A stretch of DNA of 64,000 bases from Chitinophaga niabensis (GTDB taxonomy: Bacteria > Bacteroidota > Bacteroidia > Chitinophagales > Chitinophagaceae), in NCBI RefSeq assembly GCF_039545795.1, contig NZ_CP154260.1:2485001-2549000 (forward strand). The letters are read 5' to 3'. Of this stretch, positions 44,282-52,719 are shown in pieces. The stretch's first letter is position 1; the number at the start of each line of letters is the position of its first letter. The notes below the pieces were generated by a model. The model did not search any database, was not told the origin of the DNA, and saw only the letters and a program-made list of their open reading frames with translations. The position numbers and the translations under genes were made by a program.

Positions 44282-44923
44282 TTAAAACCTTTTCTCTGCC
44301 CAGATATAACCTCGCCTGCTTTGATACTCTACGTCCTCGTTTGGACGCCGTTCTATAGCATCGATTATCTTGAAGCCTGTTTCATGAAGTAATGTGATAA
44401 TATCATCAGTTTTAAAAAAAATCAGATCAACATCCACTTCCTTTTCATGCGCTTTATCAAAATGAACAACCTCTTCTCCCACATGGAATGAAAATAGAAA
44501 GGCACCTTTGGCTTTTAATACCCTGTTAATTTCTCTGAAACACTTCCTGATCTGCTCATTATTAAAATGCACGATCGCATAGAATGCCAGTACACTTCCA
44601 AGAGCGCCAGATGGATAGGCGATATTCAATAGATCCCCGGTTTCAAATTTAATCTGCGGAGAAAGCTTTTGGGCAACATTCACCATCGCTGGTGCCAGAT
44701 CTATGCCAACGAGATCTTTTAGACCATTGTCGTACAGGAATTTTGTTGTTTGCCCGGGACCGCAGCCAAAGTCCGCACACAGCCCTTTGCCTTTATTCTC
44801 AGCCGCAAATTCCTTCAATAACATCCTGTCGAAATGTTTATGGGAGAGTTCATCCCAACGATCAGCTGCATAATCATCAGCTACCTGGTTGTAGCAATGC
44901 AAAACTTTCTCCTGTGAATTCAT
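44282..44923 (-). CDS. Class I SAM-dependent methyltransferase
   Basis: 213 residues. The opening KVLHCYNQVADDYAADRWDEL, the SAM-binding LCADFGCGPGQTTKFL (about 47-62), GIDLAPAMVNVA, and the FYAIVHFNNEQI block identify a Methyltransf_25/11 enzyme. It starts at the base where the upstream alcohol dehydrogenase gene ends, so it belongs to the hydrolase-dehydrogenase-methyltransferase unit (46856 to 44282). Substrate unknown. Confidence 0.9.
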   Translation of the reverse strand: MNSQEKVLHCYNQVADDYAADRWDELSHKHFDRMLLKEFAAENKGKGLCADFGCGPGQTTKFLYDNGLKDLVGIDLAPAMVNVAQKLSPQIKFETGDLLNIAYPSGALGSVLAFYAIVHFNNEQIRKCFREINRVLKAKGAFLFSFHVGEEVVHFDKAHEKEVDVDLIFFKTDDIITLLHETGFKIIDAIERRPNEDVEYQSRRGYIWAEKRF

Positions 44924-45918
44924 TATTTATCGTTTTCTATTATTAACCGGATCTTTACTTTTCCTGATCTTACGCTTTCTATTGCTTCATTCACTTTTGA
45001 TAGCGGCATAACGGCTACCTCGCTGCCAATGTTATGTTTTGCTGAGAAGGCAAGCATCTCCGTCATACTTTTCCGGCTTCCTACATAATTTCCATAGATA
45101 GTTCGCTGCGCATAATCATAGAGCAAGCCAAGACTAATGGGCTGCTTTTCCAAAGGGGATGCTACCAGGCAAAATTTTCCCTGCGGTTTAAGGATCTTCA
45201 GAAAAGCATTCAGGTCGTACGGGGCGTTTAATGTGGAGATGATAAAATCGAATTGTTTACTGGTATTGAGGTTTGAGCTAAGTATAAATTCAGCGCCCAG
45301 CTGGTTGATCATCTCTTTCTTTTCCAAAGAATGAGAAAATGCATATACCTCATGTCCCATTTTATGCAGGAACCGGATGGCCAGCTGCCCGAGGCCACCA
45401 GCACCCAGCACGCCCACAACGGAATTAGCGGGCAACTGTGCCCGCATAATTCCTGAATATACTGTAATGCCCGATGACATCAAAGGGACCGAATTAACCG
45501 ATTGAAGTGCCGGCGGAAGTTTGAAGGCAAACCTGTTATCAACGATAATATGATCTGCCAAACCACCATAACAATGCACACCAATTACTTTCTGCTGCGT
45601 ACAAAACTGTTCGTTACCTTCTCTGCAAAACGCACATTCAAAACAGGCTTCCTGCTGATAACCAACACCTACGTGGTCGCCAGCTTTTAAAGTAGTTACA
45701 TTGGCACCCGTTTCTTCCACAATCCCTATAATTTCATGTCCGGGAACAAGTGGAAATTTTGTATCGCCCCAGTCATCACTGATGAATTGTACATCACCTC
45801 TTGCAATAGAGCAATAAATAATCTTCACGCTTACTTCGTTGTCACCAACATTCCTTTCATAATAGAAAGGCTCAGCGATGCCGTTTTTATCTTTAATTCC
45901 GTATGCTTTTATTTTCAT
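44923..45918 (-). CDS. Medium-chain (zinc-type) alcohol dehydrogenase homologue lacking catalytic zinc ligands
   Basis: 331 residues of the cinnamyl-alcohol-dehydrogenase-like MDR family. The GroES-like half keeps GHE (60-62) and the four structural-zinc Cys (C92, C95, C98, C106). The Rossmann half has VLGAGGLGQLAIRFL (170-184). Two catalytic-zinc positions are changed: the usual C-G-I-C-H-S-D reads C-S-I-A-R-G-D (A39, R40), and the usual L-C-A-G-I-T reads M-S-S-G-I-T (S148). It should therefore lack the active-site zinc and may have a different reaction or none. It is coupled to the methyltransferase downstream and lies 2 bp after the hydrolase. Confidence 0.88.
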   Translation of the reverse strand: MKIKAYGIKDKNGIAEPFYYERNVGDNEVSVKIIYCSIARGDVQFISDDWGDTKFPLVPGHEIIGIVEETGANVTTLKAGDHVGVGYQQEACFECAFCREGNEQFCTQQKVIGVHCYGGLADHIIVDNRFAFKLPPALQSVNSVPLMSSGITVYSGIMRAQLPANSVVGVLGAGGLGQLAIRFLHKMGHEVYAFSHSLEKKEMINQLGAEFILSSNLNTSKQFDFIISTLNAPYDLNAFLKILKPQGKFCLVASPLEKQPISLGLLYDYAQRTIYGNYVGSRKSMTEMLAFSAKHNIGSEVAVMPLSKVNEAIESVRSGKVKIRLIIENDK

Positions 45919-45920
45919 AA

Positions 45921-46856
45921 CTAGAAGGTTGGGGGAGGAGCATTCAGATCTGAATCCAGGAAATCATTGATCATGGGTATCATCCAATCCATATGCAGCA
46001 TCATACCTATGTGCGTAGTACCTGGTATAATAGCCAGCCGGGATGTAGGCAGCCCGTGTATATCTCCCATTTTTCCACCACCTTTGGCGCGGAAGAGTTC
46101 CAGTGCATGTTCATATCGTACGCCATCTGCATCTCCAATAGCCATGAATATCGGCGCCTTGATGTTTTTTACTTCCTTAGACCAATCGTATGGCTTCAGG
46201 TCTATGCTCATCACCTTTTTTATAAATTCCGGGAAATGAGCCGAATCGTTACCATAACTGAGGTATTGTTGTTCTATCGGTGAGCCTTTAAACATATCTG
46301 CATTTATGGTACCATACATTGCTTCTACATCAGGCCACCATCCATCATGCTTATAGGTACCTGATAATACCACCAGCCGGCGTAACTGCTCAGGATGGCG
46401 TACTGCGAACTGGAAAGCCACACCACCTCCCATGCTGTATCCCAATACATCTGCACTGTCTACCTTGAGGTGTTTGAGCAGCCCGGATACATCGTCTGCC
46501 ATGCTTTCATAACTAAACTCCCTGGGTATATCCTTTGTGCGGCCGTGAGCCTGCATTTCTGCAACTATTACTTTCCTGTTTTTAGCAAACTGGGGGATGA
46601 TCTGCGCCCAATTCATGGGAATATTCATGAAGGAGCCGTGGAGCAAAACTATTGGTTTGCCTGCTCCATATACTTCATAATAGAGCTTTAAGCCGTTTAC
46701 ATCAGCATAACCGCTATCAGTGGGTTTGAGCTGCTGTGTGCTGAGTGAATCTTTGGGTTCTGTTTTTGGTGTTTCCTTTGTACCTGGCTGCTGGCAGGAT
46801 GCGATCACTGCCATAACAACTGCAATTGAGATACTGGCTATAACATGCTTATTCAT
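45921..46856 (-). CDS. Lipid-anchored alpha/beta-hydrolase
   Basis: 311 residues. A lipobox VIASC (Cys about 20) is followed by a Thr/Ser/Lys-rich linker. The alpha/beta-hydrolase fold has the oxyanion motif IVLLHGSFMN, the nucleophile elbow VLGYSMGGGVAF, an Asp in AIGDADGVRYEH and a His in IIPGTTHIGMM. First gene of a likely three-gene unit with the dehydrogenase and methyltransferase. About 63-84 bp upstream is a paired CGAC direct-repeat motif matching the one before the DHFR-like gene at 17.5 kb. Substrate unknown. Confidence 0.9.
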   Translation of the reverse strand: MNKHVIASISIAVVMAVIASCQQPGTKETPKTEPKDSLSTQQLKPTDSGYADVNGLKLYYEVYGAGKPIVLLHGSFMNIPMNWAQIIPQFAKNRKVIVAEMQAHGRTKDIPREFSYESMADDVSGLLKHLKVDSADVLGYSMGGGVAFQFAVRHPEQLRRLVVLSGTYKHDGWWPDVEAMYGTINADMFKGSPIEQQYLSYGNDSAHFPEFIKKVMSIDLKPYDWSKEVKNIKAPIFMAIGDADGVRYEHALELFRAKGGGKMGDIHGLPTSRLAIIPGTTHIGMMLHMDWMIPMINDFLDSDLNAPPPTF

Positions 46857-46910
46857 ATAGTAGGTTTTTTGTTAGGGCAAATCTCGTAAACAATAGTATG
46901 CCGCCCGGTG

Positions 46911-46946
46911 TGTGAATGCGACAATGATAGGGTTAAATACGACAAC
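46911..46946 (-). promoter_or_regulatory. Paired direct-repeat motif upstream of the alpha/beta-hydrolase gene
   Basis: On the minus strand, two half-sites GTCGTATTTAACCCT and GTCGCATTCACACA are 21 bp apart, 60-90 bp before the ATG at 46856. The sequence, half-site order and distance to the start match the site at 17591-17628, apart from one base in spacing. Confidence 0.6.
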
Positions 46947-46954
46947 CTGAGGGT

Positions 46955-47500
46955 TTACAGGCTTTTGATATCCGTTGATACGGGGGTAAGGTTATTATCC
47001 AACTGATGTCCGCCGCTTTCAATTTCGCGAAAGGTGGCCCATGGCATTTGCTGTTTGTAGGTTGCAAATTGATCCTGAGGCACTACTTCATCGTCGAGGC
47101 AGTAATAAACGAAGATCGGGAATGCTTTTGGAAGATTTTCCGCAAAGTCTTTCTGAAGTTTCAAACCCTGCTTCCATTCCTCTTTACCATGCCAGAATGG
47201 GGGAGCTATCAGGAAGATACCGGCTGCTTTTTTCTGTACTTTATTTTCGGAGAGGTATTTTAGCAGCATGGACGCCCCTAATGAATGCCCCACCCAAAAT
47301 GCACCGTCTTTGAGACGGCTGATCTCTTCCTCAATTTGCTTCAGCCAGCCAAAATCAGGAGAATCGTCAATAGAGGGCATCTGAGGGTAGGTGATCTCAT
47401 AATCATCTCCTAATTCCTTTTGTAGTGATGCTGCCAGCTTTGCGTCTTCGCCGTAACCATCATCGCCTCCGCCGTGGATAAAAAGCACCTGTTTTTTCAT
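46955..47500 (-). CDS. Small alpha/beta-hydrolase (RBBP9/YdeN-like)
   Basis: 181 residues. It opens with VLFIHGGGDDGYGEDAK, has the nucleophile elbow FWVGHSLGASMLLKYL, an Asp in YYCLDDEVVPQDQ and a His in IESGGHQLD, giving a full Ser-Asp-His triad in an RBBP9-like short hydrolase. No signal peptide, so cytoplasmic. It is divergent from the terpene synthase gene (93 bp). Substrate unknown. Confidence 0.88.
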   Translation of the reverse strand: MKKQVLFIHGGGDDGYGEDAKLAASLQKELGDDYEITYPQMPSIDDSPDFGWLKQIEEEISRLKDGAFWVGHSLGASMLLKYLSENKVQKKAAGIFLIAPPFWHGKEEWKQGLKLQKDFAENLPKAFPIFVYYCLDDEVVPQDQFATYKQQMPWATFREIESGGHQLDNNLTPVSTDIKSL

Positions 47501-47593
47501 ATTAATAATTAGATTAGTTACTGCAGTATGATTTCAATAAAAACGGCTACTTTCACACTATACCCTCATGTTTAACCCAGGAAAATTTTAACC

Positions 47594-48610
47594 ATGTCAA
47601 AGACAATTTCAGACGAAGAATTTTATGCAGGATTACTTGACCTCCCTAAGCCAGCATATCCTTTTCCCGATTTTATACACCCGGATTTTCAACAACAGCG
47701 GGAAGAATACTATGATTGGATTGACAGGGAGTATACTTTACATAGCAAAGAAGCCCGCGAGAAACATAAGTTACATAATTTGACGGATATAGCCGCGCGT
47801 GGCTGTCCTTTTTTAAATTCACTCGCAGAATTAAGGCCTCTTGCCAATTACGCAGCCAACGGCGCCATGATGGATGATTATTTGGATCGTTGTTCGAGAA
47901 ATGAGATGAATGAGATCGGAAAACGCATAATGGCCCTGTTATCCGGAGAAGATGCTGATGAACCAACTGATAATGGAATATTCCACCAGTTCTGGATACT
48001 CAGGCAGGATGCTATTAAATGCGGAATGCCGGAACGTTTGTATAAAAATTTTGTAGCTGCCATACGCAGGGTATTTGTTGGTTATGCAGAGGAGAAAGTA
48101 TATTACAAGGCTAATGTTCCTCCGCCGCTTGCTGTTTACCTGATCATCAGGGAAGATACAAGCGGAGCCCTTCCGTTCTGTAAATACATAGCTATGCAGA
48201 AGGATTACCGCCGGTTGCCGGATGATATATTGGAGCACCCGCACATTTTACGGCTCCACACGCTTTGCGCTTGGCTGATAGGCATACATAACGACTTTAT
48301 TTCCCTTCCCAAAGAGCTGCACAGGGAGGGAGATACCATGAACCTCATAAAAGTAGTACAGCATGAATATAAAGTATCCATCAGGGAAGCCTATATGATG
48401 GCGCTGGAGATGCATGATAACTACCTAAAGGAATTTATGCTGCTGCATGAACATCTGCCTCCGTTTGGAGAATGGCGGGATATGGTTTATGATTATGTGC
48501 AGGACCTGGGTATATCAGTTGCCGGTGTTTATGCCTGGCATACGAACGACAGGTTCCGTTATAACAAGGGGGGCTATGTAGATGGCGAATTTGTGAGCCG
48601 TGAACAGTGA
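47594..48610 (+). CDS. Class I terpene synthase (cyclase)
   Basis: 338 residues, the usual size for bacterial sesquiterpene-type cyclases. The aspartate-rich motif DDYLD (94-98, DDxxD) and the NSE triad NDFISLPKE (N233, S237, E241) are both intact. A candidate pyrophosphate-sensor Arg is R186, and an RFRY pair lies near the C-terminus. These bind the Mg2+ trinuclear cluster and the diphosphate of FPP, GPP or GGPP. The product cannot be read from sequence. No prenyltransferase, P450 or methyltransferase is coupled to it; the nearest genes are a divergent hydrolase and an unknown protein. Cytoplasmic. Confidence 0.9.
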   Translation: MSKTISDEEFYAGLLDLPKPAYPFPDFIHPDFQQQREEYYDWIDREYTLHSKEAREKHKLHNLTDIAARGCPFLNSLAELRPLANYAANGAMMDDYLDRCSRNEMNEIGKRIMALLSGEDADEPTDNGIFHQFWILRQDAIKCGMPERLYKNFVAAIRRVFVGYAEEKVYYKANVPPPLAVYLIIREDTSGALPFCKYIAMQKDYRRLPDDILEHPHILRLHTLCAWLIGIHNDFISLPKELHREGDTMNLIKVVQHEYKVSIREAYMMALEMHDNYLKEFMLLHEHLPPFGEWRDMVYDYVQDLGISVAGVYAWHTNDRFRYNKGGYVDGEFVSREQ

Positions 48611-48944
48611 AGAAGGCTTATGGTGCTGTGTTTAGGGTGTGCTATGGGGGTGATATCCTTGTCTGCTATGAGGTTCCTATGAGAAAGACGGGAGCAATGT
48701 GGACTGGATGTGGAGAGGATGTGTACCGGATATGGAGGGGAGGTGAAGCGGAGGTTAAGCGGGTATTTCGGTGTTATAGGGGGAGATGGTGACCCTTTTG
48801 GGTGCTTTTAGTGGATACATTATCTGAAAACAAGCTTTCATTTTACAAATTTAAAGCAAAAAATGTGCTGATTTTACTTTAGGGACATAGTTTTTCCTGC
48901 GGAAGAAACTTCACGTCAATTTTTGTCACCCGCCTCGCCCTGGT
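48611..48944. other. Gene-free stretch with G-rich degenerate repeats
   Basis: About 334 bp without a supported gene. The first 180 bp are strongly G/A-rich on the plus strand and contain degenerate short repeats, for example GATGTGGAGAG and GATATGGAGG, and a tandem pair GGAGGTGAAGC and GGAGGTTAAGC (48739-48749, 48750-48760). The rest is ordinary AT-rich spacer. A 61-codon reading frame starting at GTG 48607 covers the G-rich part, but its Trp/Arg/Gly-rich composition looks like translation of the repeat rather than a protein. Confidence 0.6.
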
Positions 48945-49766
48945 TTATTCTCTTTGCGGTGCGGCGTAAGTGTGATCTCCATGTAGCCGGAAGAGTGGAT
49001 GCCTGCCTGATTGATCATGGTGTATGATGTTAGTTACTTCATCTTCCTGTGGCAGTGATGGTATCACGTCAATAATATCCGCAGCAAAGTATTTGCGGTT
49101 ATCTACCTTGTACAGCTTTCCATTCAATTCATGGTATGCAGTAACCTGTAACACCACAATCGTTTCGTCTTCACCTGCTTTGAAAGGAAGTACTAATTCC
49201 TTTGCTTCTGCTGGTTTTCTGAAATCGATCATTACTTTATCTGTTGCAGCATCCTGGTATTCACCCTGGTTGAAATTCACGTTTACGGCAATCGCTTTTA
49301 TTTCGACATGAGAAGTGTTCTTTGAGTGGTGAATATCCTCAGCCGTTAGTGCAGGCAGGGCTATGCGGAGGCTTTTTTTATCCTGCACAACCTTAGGTTG
49401 AAAGTCCAGCAGCTGGCTTAGTTCTGTGTTCATATTGAACCTGAAGCCTGCTAATGCCGGCAGGTTATCCCGCCTAAAACTTCTGCTGCCCCTTTTTTCG
49501 CTGCTGCCATAAAGGACGTTCAGCAGTGCTGCATTCAGGCGATTGGTGAGATTGTTGTCCGTGCGGATGTTCAGCCCCTGGCGTACTGCCCGGCGGATCA
49601 GTTTACCTGCTTTGCTGGCGGTGCCAAAGTCGGTAGCGGCTTCTTTGGTGGGTTCGCTTCTTCTGACGTTTTTAGCTTGCTTACGGAAGCAGAGTTTTTT
49701 ACCACGCCTGTACCCGACATCGTCGCCGAGCTTGCCTGTTCCCCTGATAACACTGGTTTGTATCAT
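48945..49766 (-). CDS. Protein of unknown function
   Basis: 273 residues, not recognised. The N-terminal 60 residues are Gly/Lys/Arg-rich (GTGKLGDDVGYRRGKKLCFRKQ) and resemble the basic N-termini of other Bacteroidota hypothetical proteins. A central segment has several amphipathic beta strands (VEIKAIAVNVNFNQGEYQDAA). A C-terminal acidic stretch (LPQEDEVTNIIHHDQSG) ends the protein. No signal peptide, TM segment or named domain is visible. It is separated from the T9SS operon by a terminator and from the terpene synthase by the G-rich stretch. Confidence 0.7.
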   Translation of the reverse strand: MIQTSVIRGTGKLGDDVGYRRGKKLCFRKQAKNVRRSEPTKEAATDFGTASKAGKLIRRAVRQGLNIRTDNNLTNRLNAALLNVLYGSSEKRGSRSFRRDNLPALAGFRFNMNTELSQLLDFQPKVVQDKKSLRIALPALTAEDIHHSKNTSHVEIKAIAVNVNFNQGEYQDAATDKVMIDFRKPAEAKELVLPFKAGEDETIVVLQVTAYHELNGKLYKVDNRKYFAADIIDVIPSLPQEDEVTNIIHHDQSGRHPLFRLHGDHTYAAPQRE

Positions 49767-49854
49767 AAGATTACGTTTTGGTGAACCGGCAATGTACTGA
49801 AAATAGGCTACCGTCGGTTTGTCAAATGATAAGAAATGACGAATGCCATAAAAT

Positions 49855-49885
49855 AAAAAAGGCCACCTTAACGGCAGCCTTTTTT
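49855..49885. terminator. Terminator at the end of the T9SS adhesin operon
   Basis: Stem AAAAAAGGC/GCCTTTTTT (49855-49863, 49877-49885) with an imperfect inner stem. It lies 18 bp beyond the OmpA-family gene end, serving minus-strand transcripts. Confidence 0.75.
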
Positions 49886-49903
49886 ATTCATTTTTATCAT
49901 TTT

Positions 49904-51661
49904 TTACCACATAACCTGTAGTTCTGAGCGCCTGTTCTGCTGGTATTCTTCCTCCTTACAAGGAACGCCATCCTTACACTTATTTACAGGTGCGCTTTCT
50001 CCTTTGTTCGCATAATAGCACCGTTTCAGATCAATGCCTTTATTTACGAGGTATTCAATGGCAGCGTAGCAGCGCCGTGCAGAGAGGTCAAGGTTATATT
50101 GATCTGCACCACGGCTGTCTGCAAACGATAATACCACGAGCTTCCAATCGGGGTTGCGGGCCATTATTTCTGCAACCTTATCGAGCACTCGCTGAGATTC
50201 CGGTAACAGGCGGGTGCTGTTGTAGTCATATAAGAACTTCAGCTGTTCCAGACTGCGTTTATCAGCTTCTTCGGCGGCGGTAAGCTGTTTTTGGCCGCCT
50301 GTTAGGGTACCTGTTCCGGTACCGGTACTGCTTGTGCCCTGAGGCTGGTTGTTATGCGTGATAACATCTGTTGCTTTAATGCCATTGAGCCTGTTGAGAA
50401 GATCAGGATCTGTAAAGTGATAGATATCATCACTGCCTGCGCCGCCCTGTTTGTTGGAAGACAGGTAGGCTTCTGTTCGGTTATCTTTTAGCACAAAACC
50501 GATATCGTCGGCACCAGAGTTGAAAGGTGCTTTTATATTCTCAGCTGTTGCCCAGTTTGCTTTTTCCCCTTTCGCACGGAAGATATCATATCCGCCGAAA
50601 CCAGTATGCCCTTTACTGGAGAAGTAGAGTACGCCTTCTTCATTGATGGTAGGGAATGTTTCTGACGCAACGGTATTGATCTTATCCCCGCAATTAACAG
50701 GTGCACTCCAGGTGCCATCAGCCTGTTTTTCACAATACCAGATATCCGATTGTCCCAGGCCGCCCGGGCGGTCTGATACGAAGTAGAGGATATTGCCTGC
50801 TGTATTCAGTACAGCATGACTGGAGGAGTACCCTGCTAAGTTAATGCCTGATAACAATGCCAGCCCGCTCCATTTACCATCAATTTTAACAGATTGCCAG
50901 AGCTGTAGCTCACGGGTACTGTTCTGTACATTTTTCCCCTGGATATTGATCGTTGCATAGAGGGTATCTTCCGCCTTGCTCAGAGATACAGGCCCAATAT
51001 GATAATCATATTTTGAAAATACTTCCGGCAGTAACTCTTCCAGGTATTGCTGGTAAACGTAGGCTTTATAAAAAGGCTGCTGGGTACGCTTGTCCGTTTC
51101 CGAAATACCGCTGGAAAATAACTTGCGGTACCCGTTGGACATTATCACCAGCCGTTGACCCGCTATACTGCTCACCAGATCAGACCCGCTTGTGTTCAGC
51201 GTTTTCACAGGTTGCAGCAGGAGAGGAGCGGGCGTTTTAATCCAGATCATGGCGCTATCGCAACTGCGTAGTGCTATTTCTTTCAGTTTGATGCTATCCG
51301 CATTTCCGGAAGAGAACAGTGCATATTGCTGCTTTGCAGCATCGTATTGTTCCAGTTGCCGCAATATTTCACCGTAGGCAAAAGAAGCTGCAGCAGGATG
51401 ATCTGGTTTTGCAATGATCTGCTGGTAGTAACCGGCAGCTTCCTGGAAACGGCCGATCTCCTGGTAGCTATGTGCTATCTTCATGAGCAGCGCTACCGGT
51501 GTTTTTTTATTGGCCTGCCGTTGGTACAGGGCACTGGCCAGTGCATATTCTTCCCGCGCATATGCTTCATCGGCCAGCCTGAGCACACTTTTCTGCTCCT
51601 GTGCATACAGGCTGCCAGCCAGCGTTATGGTTGCGATAAAAGTTAAACTACGTCGTATCAT
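49904..51661 (-). CDS. OmpA-family protein with TPR and PD40 propeller (T9SS-associated)
   Basis: 585 residues with a signal peptide (FIATITLAGSLYAQ). TPR-like helices span about 20-150 (RLADEAYAREEYALASALYQ, KIAHSYQEIGRFQEAAGYYQ). A beta-propeller of PD40/WD40-like repeats follows (AVLNTAGNILYFVSDRPGGLGQSDIWYCE; ETFPTINEEGVLYFSSKGHTGFGGYDIF). The OmpA-like peptidoglycan-binding domain is at the C-terminus (about 480-585; LSFADSRGADQYNLDLSARRCYAAIEYL, QQNRRSELQVMW). This TPR-PD40-OmpA layout is that of PorE-type proteins next to PorP/SprF. It lies 18 bp after the porP/sprF gene in the adhesin operon. Confidence 0.93.
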   Translation of the reverse strand: MIRRSLTFIATITLAGSLYAQEQKSVLRLADEAYAREEYALASALYQRQANKKTPVALLMKIAHSYQEIGRFQEAAGYYQQIIAKPDHPAAASFAYGEILRQLEQYDAAKQQYALFSSGNADSIKLKEIALRSCDSAMIWIKTPAPLLLQPVKTLNTSGSDLVSSIAGQRLVIMSNGYRKLFSSGISETDKRTQQPFYKAYVYQQYLEELLPEVFSKYDYHIGPVSLSKAEDTLYATINIQGKNVQNSTRELQLWQSVKIDGKWSGLALLSGINLAGYSSSHAVLNTAGNILYFVSDRPGGLGQSDIWYCEKQADGTWSAPVNCGDKINTVASETFPTINEEGVLYFSSKGHTGFGGYDIFRAKGEKANWATAENIKAPFNSGADDIGFVLKDNRTEAYLSSNKQGGAGSDDIYHFTDPDLLNRLNGIKATDVITHNNQPQGTSSTGTGTGTLTGGQKQLTAAEEADKRSLEQLKFLYDYNSTRLLPESQRVLDKVAEIMARNPDWKLVVLSFADSRGADQYNLDLSARRCYAAIEYLVNKGIDLKRCYYANKGESAPVNKCKDGVPCKEEEYQQNRRSELQVMW

Positions 51662-51679
51662 ACTTCGTGAGTAATGGGT

Positions 51680-52681
51680 TTAAAAATACCTTGGATTCTG
51701 TACCGTGAATTTTTTGGAAGGGATCAGGTATCCGATAGACATTTCATGTGAACCGCCCTGGTAACCTGCCATTTTGTTTACGTTCAGATCATAGGAATAA
51801 CCGATGCGCAGTTGCGGGGTAGCGTAGAATTCAATCATGGCGCTGGCTGCGTTCTGTTCCTGGAGGTCGCGTTGTAAAGCTGTCTTTTTCCAGATGTTCA
51901 CATTCGTGCGGTAAGAACCACCTATCCACAGTTTTTCGCCGATCAGCAGGAAAGCATTGAGGTCTACGCTGGTGGGCCCTTTGAAATCTTCTTTCAAAAG
52001 AAAGGAAGGTTTCAGCTGAAGACCTTCACCGAGCGGGAACACAGTACCTGCTGTAAGATACATGTGTTGCGTTTTGCGGATGGTGGAGTAGTTATTCCCT
52101 TTCCAGTTATACCGCGAAGCATCTGAATAAAGGGAGAACAGGTCCATTACAGAAACACCTGCATAGAATTTCGAAGTATAGTAATAGATGCCAAAGCGCG
52201 CATCGGGTACCCAGGTGCTGGTTTTGCCTGTAGGGATGGCCTGGTCATCGTTATCCACGTACTGTAATGCAGAACCATCAATGGAATACTGGGTTACACC
52301 TGCGCCAATACCAAAGCAGATGCGGCGCGTGTTTTCCGCATCCAGCGGAATGCGATAGGAATAGGAACCATAGAATGCAATTGATTCCTGTGGCCCGAGT
52401 TTATCGAACAGTACCTGTCCGCCCAGGCCAACCCTGCCCTCGCTGGCAGGCGTTACACCATCCAGGGATATGCCCCCGGTGCGTGGTGCACCAGGGAAAC
52501 CCGCCCATTGATGACGGTAGGTGGCATTCAGGTAGAGGTCTTCCTTATAACCTGCATAAGCAGGGTTAACACTGAGCCCGTTGAAAACATACTGACTGAA
52601 CTGTATGTTCTGCTGCGCTGTTGCGCAGGCTCCCGGGATGAGGAGCAAAGCTGTTATCACTGCCTTGAGTATTTTTTGCAT
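51680..52681 (-). CDS. PorP/SprF-family type IX secretion membrane protein
   Basis: 333 residues. I start at the ATG giving MQKILKAVITALLLIPGACATAQ, a clean signal peptide; an upstream ATG would start inside the adhesin gene. Family motifs are QQNIQFSQYVFNGLSVNPAYAGYKE, the ATYRHQWAGFPGAP block and RIGYSYDLNVNKMAGYQGGSHEMSIGY at the end. PorP/SprF proteins are outer-membrane beta-barrels that attach type-B T9SS substrates to the surface and are typically encoded just downstream of their large adhesin partner, as here (38 bp after the giant gene). Confidence 0.95.
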   Translation of the reverse strand: MQKILKAVITALLLIPGACATAQQNIQFSQYVFNGLSVNPAYAGYKEDLYLNATYRHQWAGFPGAPRTGGISLDGVTPASEGRVGLGGQVLFDKLGPQESIAFYGSYSYRIPLDAENTRRICFGIGAGVTQYSIDGSALQYVDNDDQAIPTGKTSTWVPDARFGIYYYTSKFYAGVSVMDLFSLYSDASRYNWKGNNYSTIRKTQHMYLTAGTVFPLGEGLQLKPSFLLKEDFKGPTSVDLNAFLLIGEKLWIGGSYRTNVNIWKKTALQRDLQEQNAASAMIEFYATPQLRIGYSYDLNVNKMAGYQGGSHEMSIGYLIPSKKFTVQNPRYF

Positions 52682-52719
52682 CTTTTTATTTTTAAGATCA
52701 GCAGAGCATTTTTTCATCA

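Noticed and set aside
48607..48792. Possible 61-codon gene starting at GTG 48607
   Set aside because: It overlaps the terpene synthase stop and translates the G-rich repeat stretch into a Trp/Arg/Gly-rich peptide with no signal, domain or start context.
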